Below are positions 34,501 to 46,777 of a stretch of DNA of 64,000 nt, piece after piece (within the stretch, counting starts at the first letter, position 1; each line of letters opens with the position of its first letter). Made by a program: the position numbers and the translations under genes. The stretch is from Thuidium tamariscinum (lineage: Eukaryota > Streptophyta > Bryopsida > Hypnales > Thuidiaceae): contig OX344750.2 of NCBI GenBank assembly GCA_947034885.2, positions 3,906,001 to 3,970,000 on the forward strand. Reading direction: 5' to 3'. The notes below the pieces were generated by a model that saw only the letters and a program-made list of their open reading frames with translations, did no database searches and had not been told where the DNA came from.

Positions 34501-34992
34501 CTAGCAATTGTGAGTCGGCCATTTGTAGACGTGATTGAGGGGACCATGAGGGGACCGTCGCAACCACAATCCACCGGCATTGACAAACCATTTGCACCGA
34601 GAAAAACACCGAATCGGATGCTCCGGCCTTCCTCGAAGCTCCGGCGTCTGGTTATGCTCCCACACGACGAACTTGCCACGGAACTCCTGCCCACATAGCC
34701 GACCAGTCGTCTTCTCCGTGCTGAAGGTGCACACCCACTGGTGCTCGAGTTCCGGATTGGCGTCTAAGATGAAGGTCTCCTGGGGTCTCAGGAAGTGGAG
34801 ATCAGGATGCGTCGCGACGTCGGAGTCGCACTGGATGGTGAGGTTGTGGACGGGGAGTTGGAATGCATTCTCGAAGGCGATGGGGGCGATGGCGGATTCG
34901 GGAAAAGGGGAGGAGGTGACGAAGATGACCAAGGCCAAGGCTATCATGGCGGTGGCGGCGAGCGTCATAGACCGTGAACGGCGACGCGCCAT
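34501..34992 (-). CDS. S1/SPH self-incompatibility-like secreted protein, paralog B
   Basis: The 163-residue product has a basic N terminus and a signal peptide (TLAATAMIALALVIFVTS). The SPH-like domain has HNLTIQCDSD, EHQWVCTF, CKWFVNAGGLWL and a closing KWPTHNC. All six mature cysteines match paralog A, as do the N-L-T glycosylation site and the WPTH-C end. Loop lengths differ slightly. The start was placed at 34992 because paralog A begins at the same point relative to the signal peptide; an upstream in-frame extension exists but is not shared. The coding part has no intron. Expression could be controlled by the TATA-like motif at 35412 and the repeats between. Confidence 0.8.
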   Translation of the reverse strand: MARRRSRSMTLAATAMIALALVIFVTSSPFPESAIAPIAFENAFQLPVHNLTIQCDSDVATHPDLHFLRPQETFILDANPELEHQWVCTFSTEKTTGRLCGQEFRGKFVVWEHNQTPELRGRPEHPIRCFSRCKWFVNAGGLWLRRSPHGPLNHVYKWPTHNC

Positions 34993-35109
34993 AGCGATCG
35001 AAACCACTGTGTGTAGTGAGTGTGCATCTGTGCAGCACATCCAAGAAATTGCAGCAAAATTAAAACCGTGTTAGTGCAAATCTTCTAATTCTTCTAATTC
35101 TTTCACTAG

Positions 35110-35290
35110 GAATTAATGGTGGATTGCCAAGCTTCAAGTAAGGGAAAATTTCGAACTTCAATGCCAAAATCCTATCACTGGGAATGATCGATACAAGCAT
35201 GCAAAAATTCTATCACAGGGAATGATGCAAGCCAAGCTTGAGTTAGCAAGGGAAATGCGTGGAAAGTCGAACTTCAATGCAACTCGATAG
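35110..35290 (-). repeat. Upstream repeats of SPH-like gene B
   Basis: Two to three irregular units of AACTTCAATGC... and ATCACTGGGAATGAT-CAAGC, homologous to those upstream of paralog A but fewer. Confidence 0.7.
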
Positions 35291-35411
35291 CTCAGGAAGT
35301 GAGTGGATTCGTGTGGACCTGCCAAGACTGAATGAAGGCGGAGCCGTGGAGAGGGAGAATGAAGCAGGGTGGGAAGGCAATGGCTGTGCTCCACTCTTGG
35401 AGTGGCTTGGG

Positions 35412-35419
35412 TTTTTATA
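35412..35419 (-). promoter_or_regulatory. Putative TATA box of SPH-like gene B
   Basis: TATAAAAA on the minus strand, about 420 bases upstream of the ATG, in sequence conserved with paralog A. The leader would be long and contain the repeats or an intron. Confidence 0.4.
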
Positions 35420-35500
35420 TTAGTGCCGCAGTCAACAATGGTCCTGCAAGTCGCTTTAGGAATGTAATTAAGCTACCTGAGTGGGTGTCGAGAAGCAAAG

Positions 35501-35900
35501 TTGAAATTATTTTTAACCCTTGGGTGATGGAGTTGTCTCCATCCATCGGTGATATATTCATTGATTTTGACACTGAAAAGACTATTGAAATTGCCCCCTT
35601 TCGTAATTATCTTTAACCTTTGGGTGATGGAGTTGTCTCCATCCATCGGTGATGTATTCATTGATTTTGACACTGAAAAGACTATTGAAATTGCCCCATT
35701 TCGTAATTATCTTTAACCTTTGGGTGATGGAGTTGTCTCCATCCATCGGTGATGTATTCATTGATTCTAACATTGAAAAGACTATTGAAATTGCCCCCTT
35801 TTGTAATTATCTTTAACCTTTGGGTGATGGAATTGTCTCCATCCATTGTTGATTTATTCATTGACTTTGACACCCAAAGACTATTGAAATTGCCGCCTTT
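35501..35900. repeat. 100-bp minisatellite, four copies
   Basis: The motif TGGGTGATGGAGTTGTCTCC recurs at 35521, 35621 and 35721, with one mismatch at 35821, so the period is exactly 100 bp. Copies 2 and 3 are nearly identical and copies 1 and 4 more diverged, as expected when edge copies escape homogenisation. Open frames here are by-products. Confidence 0.95.
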
Positions 35901-36420
35901 TGTAAGTTGCCTTGCAATATTTAGCGTAACAAACAATCATATGTCCAATCTCACCTACCTTCCATGTGACCAACAATGCTTATTTTCTTGAACTCTAGTT
36001 ACTCTAGTCACAATAGGTTTTCACTTGAAAGATCTTTTAAGAGAAAGCAAAAGATTTGAAGGTTTTGTGTAGAAATTTTTGTAGGATTGATAGAGAAGGA
36101 TAAAAGATATTTTTTTTAAATCCTAATTAAGCATTTTTTTCTATAATTGCCTTGATTGAATTGATCCATATGACCTTCATACATATGACTTCCGTCAATG
36201 TTGTTCTTACTAGTGATTGTATTAAGCAGTATCTAAGGAGTGCTAAAAAGTATTTGAACACAGGGTTGTTTTGTCAGCAACATCGCAACATCGCGACATA
36301 GAGATGTCATGCAACGTCTAGTAGACCCTCTACAACGTCCAAAAATGTCAACATCAAGTTGACTTAAAAATAAATCATTAGAAATTTAAAATTTTTACAT
36401 ATTCCGGTTTGATATCAATT

Positions 36421-38560
36421 AACCCCTAAAGGACCAATGAAACTACGTTTTTTGGCAACATAGCAATTTTGGGCAGCTCACTATGGAGTATGGATGGAGT
36501 TTTTTTTTCTTTTTTTTTTTCTTTTTTTTTCACAAAACATGCGTCTAATAATCATCTTTAAGGCCCAACAATTTTCATAACTTTTGACTACATAATTAGA
36601 AATTTATTGCATGATGTGATTTTTTCTTTTCAGCAGGCAGCCTGGGTAGATAAAAAAACTTTTTTTTAAAACATTTGTTTTAAATAAAAATTTTAAATTG
36701 ATTCTTTAGATTTATATATACATCAAAAGATTTGAATCATGCCATTTGGATTAATGAGATGAAAGTTATGAAGAGTTTTAGTTTGTGAGTAGTTTGTAGA
36801 AAGTTATGGAATGTCTTTTCTAAAATAGACTAGGAAGTCTTTTATTTAATTCAATTCTTAATATTTTTGGAAAAAAATAAAAACATTGGGTGTAGATTGT
36901 CTATCACAACATTACAACCATTGAAATTATCATTTTTAATTTAATAAATTAATTTTTAACAATTTAGTATTTTGAATCATTCTCTACTTCTTTCTACTTA
37001 TTATTTTTTTTGTACATGTTGTACAATTTCAAATGATTTGAAAATTTTTAAGAATGTAGCCAACTTGACTTGAAAAATAAATCCAAAGAGTTACAATCAT
37101 TTTGGAAGTTTTTCCATTAAAATGTGACCCTTTGAAGTACAGCTTCTCAGATATTTGTAGTGGTAAAAAAAGGATTTTTGTAACTTCAAATACTATTATC
37201 TTGCAATCTACATGGCGAAATTTTTTGAAATTTTTTCAACATACTCTCAAACTAGGGCACTTTAAGATCCTATGGTTACATTATTCTAAAAAAAATTAAA
37301 TTAAATTGATAATTGTTCTAGAAATGACAGTTTTGAGCGATTTTTGTGAAAACATAGACAAAAATCTTTCGGAGTTAAGTGTCTCAATTTTTTGATTATA
37401 TATTATATTCTAAATTTAGTTTCATAGTTATAGTAAGATTTTCATTTGTTTGAGTTTCTAATAATAGACTTTTGTGACAAGCTACGACTTCTTTGTCACA
37501 AGTTGTCATGCATGACACACAACATCAGACGTTCTACACGACACCCAAACTCAAAAATATGTCTGAGAAGACAACCCTATTTGAACATGGTTAACTTAGT
37601 AAACACCTTGTTAACCCCTAAAGGTTTTTGACTATATTTTCACCAAAATCACTTCAAAACTATCATTTCTTAGACAACTATTGAATTTTAAGAAAAAAAC
37701 ATTGTTAAACAAAACAAACCATAGGATATTTTAGAACACAATTTTAAAAAGATGTGGAAAAAATTTCAGCAATTTCTGCCATGTAGATTGCAAGATATTA
37801 GTGTTTGAAGTGACAAAAATCAGTTTTTCACCACTGCGAAAATCCAAGTAGCTGCACTTTAGAAGACCATATTTGTATGGAAAAATGTCCAAAATGATTT
37901 TGACTCTTCGGATTCATTCTTCACGTGAAGTTGGCTACATGCTTGAAAATTTTTAGATCATTTGGAATTGTACAACATATAGGAAAAAAATAGTAAGTAG
38001 ATAGAAGTAGAAAATAAGCCAAAATACTAAATTATTAACAATTTTTTTATAGAGTTAAAAGAAGACAATTCCAATGGTTGTATTGTTGTGTACAACAATA
38101 TACACCCAATGTTTTTATTTTTTTTCAAAAATATTAAAAATTGAATTAAATAAAGAATTTCAAACTTTTTTTGTAGTGTAGAGATTCTATAATTAGCCAG
38201 AAAACACCTCAAACTAAAAATCCTCATAGCTTTTGACTCATTAATCGAAATGGAATGATTCAAAGCTTTCCACTTAGATAAGAATCAAAGAAACCAATTT
38301 CAAATTTTAATTTATTCAGAAAATAAATTTTAAAGAAGTTTTTTTCTTGCCCAGGCTGCCCGACAAACGAAGGAAACAACATATCATGCCAAAACTTTTT
38401 AACCATGTAGTCAAAAGTCATGAAAATTCTTGGGCCTTAAAGCTACTCCTTGGGCACATGTGGTGTGAAAATTTTAAAGAAAAAAAAAAGAACTCCATCC
38501 GTAGTGAGCTGCCCAAAATCGCTATGTTGCCAAAAAATGCAATTTGGTCCTTTAGGGGTA
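36421..38560. mobile_element. Fold-back (long-TIR) element, 2.14 kb
   Basis: The left arm (36421 to about 37395) and right arm (about 37605 to 38560) are reverse complements over nearly 1 kb. They start AACCCCTAAAGGACCAA and end in TTGGTCCTTTAGGGGTA; both carry TTTTTTGGCAACATAGC and TTGCAATCTACATGGC, among many matches. The centre is only ~200 bp and has no transposase. The flanks ATATCAATT and AATTCAATT could be a 9-bp target duplication with two changes, which would fit a Mutator-like element. Half A of the duplication lacks it near 24770. Long indels between arms are few. Confidence 0.8.
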
Positions 38561-39424
38561 AATTCAATTGACTAAAAGATGTGTTGATGTCTCCTTTATA
38601 AACCTATCAAAACTCAAAAGCAAAGGCCATGGAGGTAAGAAGGATGCTTCATAGGAGAAACTTGTTGGTGAAAATAATTGCAATGCTACAACTTTAAATA
38701 AGTACATTTAAAGTTGTGCAAAGCACAAACTTACAATTAATCATCACGTTTTGAATTTTCTCTTCAAATACTTTGATGCAATTGCACATGCTTTAAGGAA
38801 CTTGACATTGGAAGATCTATCATGTAAGTTTGACATAGAGGTAGATGTTTCCTTCATCAACAAAGATTTAGTTTTAAATTAAATTTTAAATTAAATTAGT
38901 GATTCAGTGTAAAAATTTCAAATTATATAAGTTTTTGTGATTAGTCAAATCTTTTATTGGTAAAATCTTATAATTCCTTAGCATCAAAAATTATAAATGT
39001 AGATGCCATCTACTTGAATGAAATTTCTACTACAGGTCTACAACTAAAATGCATGTAGAATTCAAAAACAACAAATTCATGTACACTTTATAGGTTTAAA
39101 GAAGATTGTTGTTCTTTGACTTGCATTTCTAAATATTCAAAAACACTCTTCAATCATCACATTTGTTTAGTGGAATTCATTAAAAGAAATTTTAGGGCTA
39201 AACAAGCTTGTGAGTTCTTTCAAGTTCCTAGAGTGATTCTAAACTAAGGAAACTTGCCACATCATTATGCTAACATCGTCTAGACATGCTATGTCAAACA
39301 CTATTATTATATATATAATATTTAAAAATCAAATTTCAATTCACTTTAAATGTAGTTTTTTGTTCAAAAATTCAAGAATTCAAGTAGTTAAGGTTGGTTT
39401 GTAGTTTTGAGATTGTATAGGGAA

Positions 39425-39445
39425 CAATAAGGGGGGGGGGGGGGG
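39425..39445. repeat. Poly-G tract
   Basis: A run of 15 G bases; another purine/G-rich tract lies at 40878-40910. Both are isolated G runs in AT-rich DNA with quadruplex potential. Confidence 0.9.
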
Positions 39446-39617
39446 AAGAGGCCTTGAAATGGCCCTCTCTTACCTTCAAATTTCATTTAATGCATCTCAT
39501 GCAAATTGCCAAGAATGGCTTATGCTAATTGAATTTATTGTTTGCAATATTTTTATTATATTTTCATAGTTTAAAGATAAAAGTATCAAGTATCTTGAAA
39601 TTTTGACTCCATCATCG

Positions 39618-39926
39618 TGGCGAATTTCATTAAAATGGTGATATTCTTTATGCCATTTTTCAGACTGCACAGTTTGAACTAAAAACTAACATCTAGGAAA
39701 AGTATAGATTTCAAACATCTAGAATATATGTAGATGTTCAAAATCTATTACATGTTTAGGTTTCAGACCGCATAGTCTATAACATCTTGGATAGGTGTAG
39801 ATTTCAGACATCTACAATACATGTGGATTTCAAAAATCTATGATGGCTTTAGATTTCTGACCATGTAATTTGAACTATCAAAAGTGTCAAACTAATGGAA
39901 TACTGCCATTTTAACCAAATTCGCCA
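39618..39926. mobile_element. MITE family 1, copy 2
   Basis: 309 bp, the same length as copy 1. The ends are TGGCGAATTTCATTAAAATGG and its imperfect inverse, and the interior is in opposite orientation to copy 1. It lies within duplication half B. Confidence 0.85.
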
Positions 39927-40679
39927 TCACCATGCCTTGTGTATAAAATTTCAATATTTTATCATACACTCTAAAAGCTAAAATGTAGATTGAAGCAACC
40001 ATCCAAGTAAACAATAGTTAAATCTTTAGTATGGTTTGTGCCCAGGTCCATGCCTACTTCTAAAATCCAACTTTAGAAGTGGAATTGAATCCTAAAAAGC
40101 CATGTCTCTTTAGATAGTGAATTAGTGATCCCTCAAAGGTACTTCCTATAATAAACAAGGAAATAGATGACCTTATTAATGATGTGCTAAGGGGTCAAAG
40201 ATTGCTTAGTGGTCGAAGATCGCCCTATATATATGATACTAAGCATGGCGCACATACTTGTTTTCATTAATGTTTTATGTAGGTGGTCAAAGATTGCCTA
40301 GTGATACCAAGTGTAGAGACTACACAAATGCATTTGATTGTTTATTATGTGACTATAGCTTGTATAATAGTAAATATGTTGATTAGGTGGCATAGTTTAA
40401 CTTAATATAAATTGGTGAATTTCCAAGAGGTTAAAGACTAGGTGGTGAAATTTTAGAAAGGCCAAAGAAGAAGTTTTGGTATATAATACAAGTCAATTTT
40501 TCAATAAATTAGGATAGTTGCACACTATGGGGTACCAATTTGAGTCATGCAACATTGTGTACAAGGAACACTCAATTTGTACAAGTTTTGAATTAAGTGA
40601 TACATCTTTGCATTGAAATTTGCGCTAAAATATTTATTCTATGATTTTGCTACAACTAATGGGTAATTGCAAGAAGCAC

Positions 40680-42503
40680 TTGTCTTTTATTATTTTTCTT
40701 TGACCTCCAATAGGTGTTTTTTTAATCAAAATTTTTGTATTGTATTTGATATAAAAATTGAAATGAAGATATATGTAACTATTAGTTATAGACATTAAGC
40801 AAATTTCTATTCTTAAAATTTTATTTTATTATTTTAAAATAGTTACCTCCAATTTGATGTCTATTTTTTTTCATTGAAGGGGGGAAGGGGGGGGGGGGGG
40901 GAGAAAGGGGTAGTATTATTTTTTATCCAAAAATAAAAATTTAAAGGTCAAAATTAGGGCACAAAGACTTCTACTAAATTACACTAGCCCATATTAAAGA
41001 GATCTTGTAAGAATAAAGTTTCTTTTTTTTACAAGTAATTAAAAGTAGAGTAGTGGACTATTTTTGCAGAAGTGTAGAGAATACATTTTTTTCTAAAGAT
41101 TAAAGTGGTTCTAAAAGAGTACCTTCAAGTTAGAAAAATGGTAAAACCTTCATGAATTGTTGAATTGTTTTCTAAAATCAAGGATCAAAGTATTCTTTTT
41201 CTATCCTCTATCACCCTTCCTTGGTGTATAACTTTTGGAAAATAAACTATTTTAAACATAAAATTTTACAAGCATACTATTTTGAATGCTTTACATATTA
41301 TCTATATTTTATCTTATTTTACAAGTTTTATCCCCAAAGTCATAGAATTCATTAAGATAGGTCATTTTGAGACCAAAACAATAGATTTCATTCAAAGAGA
41401 TAAGAAAGAAAAAAATATGCATTCTAAACAAATATAAGCCAATCTAAGATTTTGAACATTAAAATTAAATATAAGAATGTGAAAAAATCCTAGGTAGTAT
41501 GAACTTATAAATCAAATTCAATCATTGTGATTTTCTTTTTTTTAAATCAATGTTTTAGTAGAATTGTAATATTAGAGATGTTTCAATTGAAATTTTTTTG
41601 GATTTTTGTATGCTATCTACTATGTTCCATCTTGTACAGTGGGGTCTGAATCAAAATGGCGTTTTGAGATCTGTAGTCAAAACAATTTAAGTTTTGTCAA
41701 TTTTGATAGCTTCCTAAGAGCTCAAAAATTGATATTTTACTATGAAATTTTTTTTGCAATATCATTTGTAAGTTAATAACATGCATGCCAATTTCAAGGC
41801 CAAAATATTTATACAAAAAAAGATATCAAAAATCTACCAACTTATATAGCAATGAAAAAAAATTCCCTACTTTCTACTTTGACCCCTCCAAAGGATTGAA
41901 CTTTTTCTTTTTGCCATGAAATTTTTGGCATGAAATAAAATTTATATTTTTAATATATGTGAAGATTTTCAAGGTCAAGAGATTAATTTAGAAAAAGATA
42001 TTCAAAATCTCCAAACATGAGAATTTTTTTACAATTGCCAACTTTGACACCCTCTCAAGAGCTGAAAAATTGATTTCTTACTATAAATTTTTTTCGTACA
42101 GTCATCTCTATGTTGATAACATGTGCTCTAAATTTCAAGTTAAAATGAATCATCAAAAAAAAATCTAAGATCTCCCAACATGTGTAGTTGTGAAGATGAG
42201 TTTTTGAGCCCTTAGTATAGTGTCATTTTGTGAGTCAAAGACTCAAAATTTGACATTAATGACCTTTAAGTAAGTAAAATTTTACAAAAAAGACCTCTTC
42301 GCCCTAGGTGTATAAGAGATTTATATATATGTGCTTCCCAAGCAAAAACAAAAAATTGAATATATTTTACAGAAGATTTAATACACCTTGCATTCTTGTA
42401 ATTCCTTTATGAAGACAAAAGTATTTAGGACTTCACCAAAACTTCAAATTAGACTTGCTTAGCAATCCAAAAAGAAGATTGTTGCAATAAAATAATATCA
42501 AGT
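40680..42503. other. AT-rich DNA beginning with a diverged family-2 terminus
   Basis: 40680 starts GGGTAATTGCAAGAAGCACTTGT, matching the terminal repeat of the ~735-bp family, but I could not find its partner end. No gene. Confidence 0.4.
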
Positions 42504-43240
42504 GAGTGACTGCAAGAAACACTTGTTGATTTTGTTGTATTTTTAATAGTACTCATGATTTTTTTGGAAGTACTTTAAATTAGAAAACTAATTTCTTAAA
42601 AAGCTTTAAAATATAACTAATGTATATACCTTTAAGACAAAGGTAATCACCGAAGGAAATTTATAGAAAAATTCTCTAAGTAGGAAAATAAAAAAAGTGC
42701 CAAATCTCAAGAAAATAGGTACTTGGATGTTTAAATTAGTTTAAAATAGTAAAAATAAGTAAATAGAGAAAATAAAAAATATCCATTTGTAACAACTCTA
42801 TGAGATGGTCAATCACCAAAAAACCCACCAAAATCATATTTTATATATTTCAAAATACAAGTAGAAAGAAGTTCACTTTGTAGACTTCCACACCACATAA
42901 AATTAACTATTTTTAAGAATACTTCCCTAGAGAGCTATAAGTCTACTAGAAGACCATTTCATCTAAATTTCATCTCAAGATCATTAAAAAAAAAGTACTC
43001 CTTAGTACTAAAAACCCCTAAATTGCAAAGTGTGACATTCAATCAAGGTTTAATTTTGGATAGTAAAATATTTTTGAAAATTATGTAAAAAAAAACAAAA
43101 AACAAGTACAATATATTTATGATTACATGTAATATGAATCTTGAGTCATTTGGAGCCACAACACAAAAGTTATGGCCCAAAAACAAATGAGCGTGCAATG
43201 TGTGACACAAAATAATACATGTATTTCTTGCAATCACCCA
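42504..43240. mobile_element. TIR element family 2, copy c (inverted)
   Basis: About 736 bp. It starts GAGTGACTGCAAGAAACACTTG and ends TTTCTTGCAATCACCC. The interior matches copies a and b at 46035-47510 in the opposite orientation (for example AAGTAGAAAGAAGTTCACTTTG). AAGT flanks both sides with a one-base offset. Confidence 0.8.
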
Positions 43241-43893
43241 AAGTAGGAGGATGGAAAATTCAAAATGCAATTTTTAGGCCCTAAAAGCTAAAGGTTTTTG
43301 CCATTACCCTCATGAATGTAGCCATTGAAGTATTATGGCCTCAAGTGCAAAAACATTGTCAAGAGGTAACTCTTCACTATAAGATAGTCCATTTAAAAAT
43401 TACAAAGAAAATTTAGAAAATACATCTACACTCATGGATACATTATATTTTGCAACAAAAATGGGTACCAAAAATTTTAACTTGCACATGCAAATACACC
43501 AAAAGTTGAATTACAATAGGTGATTGAATCCTTGAAATCAACAATTTGGTTTAAATTTATTTAGGGAATAATTTGAATTATATAATATCTTTATATAGAC
43601 CACATCAAATAGCTTATTCAAATGACCAATCAATGATGAGCTTTTACCCTCTACAAGATGTCAAAAGCATAGGCAACTTCAAGTCTACTATTTTAAAAAT
43701 TTACCAAATTTTCCAATATAGAAATGACAAGTTCAAATTGCAATTCAAAACCCAAGCTCAAATAGTATACAACTCCCATATTATATTTCCCTCATTATAA
43801 TCACTTTTAATGCATTTTAATTTATTTTCAAAGTGTATAATTTGCTTTAATGTAGGAAATTGTTGTAGCCCTTTTAACAAGGAATCCAAAAAT

Positions 43894-44631
43894 ACGTCAT
43901 TGCAAGAAACACTATCCATTTTTTGTAGTGTTTTGTTGTACGACACTTTTTTCTTTGGGAGTAAGTCTATTTAATTAGATAAACAATTTAAAAATATATT
44001 TCCAATGCATACACTTTAAAGAAGAAGGTACCCTATGAAAGAAAAGCTTAGGAAAATTCTCTAAGTAGGAGAATTAGAAAAGCGTAAAATCTCATGAAAA
44101 TGGGCATATTTACATTTTAATTTGTAAAATCTGAAAATTTTATTTTTCTTAAATCTAAAAATTGTCCATTTGAGAAGAATTGATGGTGATGAGATTTCAC
44201 CAAAAAAAAATCTTAACACCATCATCAATATTCAAAAATTGCATGTAATGGGAGCGTTGTGCTACTTGCAAGCATGTGGTCATGTGGAGGATATAAAATA
44301 ATGTATTTTTAGATTTCCTTTGGTATCAAAATGCTTTTCTAGTATGCAAATGCACCATAAAACTTTTAGATTTAAATCATTAAATTTGGGGACTCTTGAC
44401 ATAGAAAAAAACCTTAAACCTCAATTTGTGACAAATTAACAAAATGAATTTTCAATATAAAATGATTTTTTTTTAATTTTTGAAAACTAAGGGATGTAAG
44501 AACCACCAAGTTAGAGAGGTCCACTAATTATTTCATATTCTTAAATCTTTTAATTCAAAAGTTATAGCAAAAAATAAAAATGTCACTTCAATTATGACGG
44601 GAAGTAGGACCACTGTTTCTTACAATCATCC
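43894..44631. mobile_element. TIR element family 2, copy d
   Basis: 738 bp, more diverged and in the same orientation as copy c. The termini resemble GTCATTGCAAGAAACAC and its inverse. It is flanked by AAAT at 43890-43893 and 44632-44635. Confidence 0.7.
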
Positions 44632-45092
44632 AAATGTAATTATATATATGAAATGAATATTCCTTGACAATAATAATTGCATGAAAAACCTAATTATATG
44701 AATTTTTAATACATATATCATAGGTTGAGCTACCCAACTTTAGAGGCTTTTTAATAAAAATTTAATTTTTATTGGAGAGAACTTTTTGTATAGATTTAAG
44801 AAAACTATGTATAGGTGTTTCAATTCTTCATATATAATTTGAGTTTTTTTTTCTAAAATGTATGTAATGCAACATTTTCCACATATAATTTTCTTTTAAT
44901 TTGGCCTTCACCTGTTCACCTAACTTTTTAATCTTTTTAATTTGATATAATTTTAATAAAAGCCACCCTCTAAGCTCATTTAATGCCAATGACCCTTGCC
45001 TATAATACAATATTTGCATACCTAGGAACCTAAGATTTACATTGATAGATTTACATTGAAGACAAAGAGAATGGTATTAAGAAGTTTACAAA
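44632..45092. other. AT-rich intergenic DNA
   Basis: No gene or clear repeat seen. Confidence 0.5.
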
Positions 45093-45403
45093 TGGCAAAT
45101 TTTGTTAAAATGGCAAAATGCCATTAATTTGGCAATTTTTATAGTTCAGACCGCATGGTTTGAAATCTAAACTTATCATAGATTTTTTAAAATCTATATG
45201 TGTTGTAGAAGTTTGAAATCTATACCTGTCCAAGATTTTGCAGACCACACAGTCTGATAACTAAATACGTCATAGATTTTGAAAATCTACATAAGTCTTA
45301 GATGTTTAAAAATCTATATTCGTCCTAGATGTTAACTTTTAGTTTAGACCGTGCGGTTTGAAAAATGGCATAGTGAATATTGCCAATTTATTGAAATTTG
45401 CCA
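45093..45403. mobile_element. MITE family 1, copy 3
   Basis: 311 bp with ends TGGCAAATTTTGTTAAAATGG and the inverse. It is directly flanked by TACAAA on both sides (45087-45092 and 45404-45409), a possible 6-bp target duplication. Confidence 0.85.
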
Positions 45404-45730
45404 TACAAACATTTGAATACACAAAAAAAAGTTTGTAAAATTTTTCTAGAAACCAAGGCATAGTTTGTAGTTTAAAGGAACCAAGCACATCGATTAACTT
45501 AACAAATGCTTTGAGATTGTTCTCTCATAGCACCCTCACATTAGAAGCTTTTTGAGGTTAGGAGAAGGCCTTATAAGCAAGTGCGAGCAACCTTGGAAGG
45601 AGGGCACACTATTGCTTGTAGATCTAGTTGTGCAAGTAGTTGACAATGGTCAACATTTGGGTACAACATCAAAGTGAGAGCCATTGGACATGTTGATGTG
45701 GCTTTGTAGTACACATGGCAAATATTGCAC

Positions 45731-45941
45731 CATAAGAAACTCACATTTTAGATGACAAGTCTCAATTTTTCTTGACAGATTTTGTTAAACATAAAATATA
45801 AGAACCCATGTTTTTATGTCAACATTGATGTTATGTTGAACATTTTTGTTGACATAAAAGCATGGATTGTTACATTTGATGTCTAACAAAATCTGTCAAG
45901 AAATATTGAGACTTGTCACCTAAAACATGGGTTTTTTATAG
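45731..45941. mobile_element. Fold-back hairpin element, ~85-bp arms
   Basis: The arms 45738-45823 and 45847-45933 share ACAAGTCTCAAT, TTTCTTGACAGATTTTGTTA and TTTTATGTCAACA in inverted order around a 23-base loop. It is probably a small MITE; a transcript would form a long duplex. Confidence 0.8.
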
Positions 45942-46034
45942 TATTGCCAAGAAGCAGGGCGGATGTGTGTGAAGATTCATGAGTTTGCTAGTAAGCATGC
46001 TTGTCCTTGCCCAACTTCTATAATTTATACAAAT

Positions 46035-46771
46035 GGATCATTGTAAGAAACAATTGTACTATTTTGAGTCACACGTTGCATGTTGATCTGTTTTTTTAGC
46101 CATAACTTTTGTGTTTTGACTCCAAATGACTCAAGATTTATAGAGAAGTTACTCATAACTATCATACACCTTCCATAATTCTTTCATATTTTTCAAAAAT
46201 GTTTTACTATCCAAAAATAGCCCTTGATTGAATGTCACACTTTGCAATTTAGGGTTTTTTAGTACTATGGAATACCTTTTTTTTTTAATGATTTTAAGAT
46301 GAAATTAAGATTAAATGGTCTTCTAGTAGACTTCTAGCTTTTCAAGGAAGGATTTTCAAAAATAGTTAATTTTGTGTGGTGTAAAGGTCTACAAAGTGAG
46401 CTTCTTTCTACTTGTATTTTGGAATATATAAAATATGATTTTGGTGGGTTTTTTGGTGATTGACCATCTCCATAAAGTTGTTGCAAATGGTCACTTTTTA
46501 TTTTTTGGAAATAATTATTTTTACTATTTTTCCCTAATTTTTGAATCAAAATACCTATTTTCTTCAGATTTGGCACTTTTCAAGTTCTCCTACTTAAAGA
46601 ATTTTTCTATCAATTTCCTTCAGTGAAAACCTTCATTTTAGAGGTTTATACATTATTCATATTTATTATATTTAAAAAAAATTAGTTTTCTAATTTTATA
46701 GTATTCCTGAAAAAGTCATAAGTACTGTTGCAAAACGCAACAAAATCAACAGGTGTTTCTTGCAATGACCT
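46035..46771. mobile_element. TIR element family 2, copy a
   Basis: 737 bp, starting GGATCATTGTAAGAAACAA and ending GGTGTTTCTTGCAATGACCT. It is flanked by AAAT (46031-46034 and 46772-46775). It has no transposase. Confidence 0.85.
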
Positions 46772-46777
46772 AAATCT

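Larger units (their letters stand above)
33804..40650. repeat. Segmental duplication, half B
   Basis: The collinear partner of 22160-26400. It carries SPH-like paralog B and has grown by a minisatellite (35501-35900), a fold-back element (36421-38560) and a MITE (39618-39926). Within the 3' part of the gene, 34180-34260 and 34330-34420 are also diverged copies of each other (AATCACATG...GAGCAAGAAATTCAATC type). Confidence 0.7.

Noticed and set aside
35473-35936. Minus-strand open frames with repeated GWRQLHHP-like segments
   Set aside because: They are by-products of the 100-bp minisatellite; the period is not a multiple of three and the frames are not a protein repeat.
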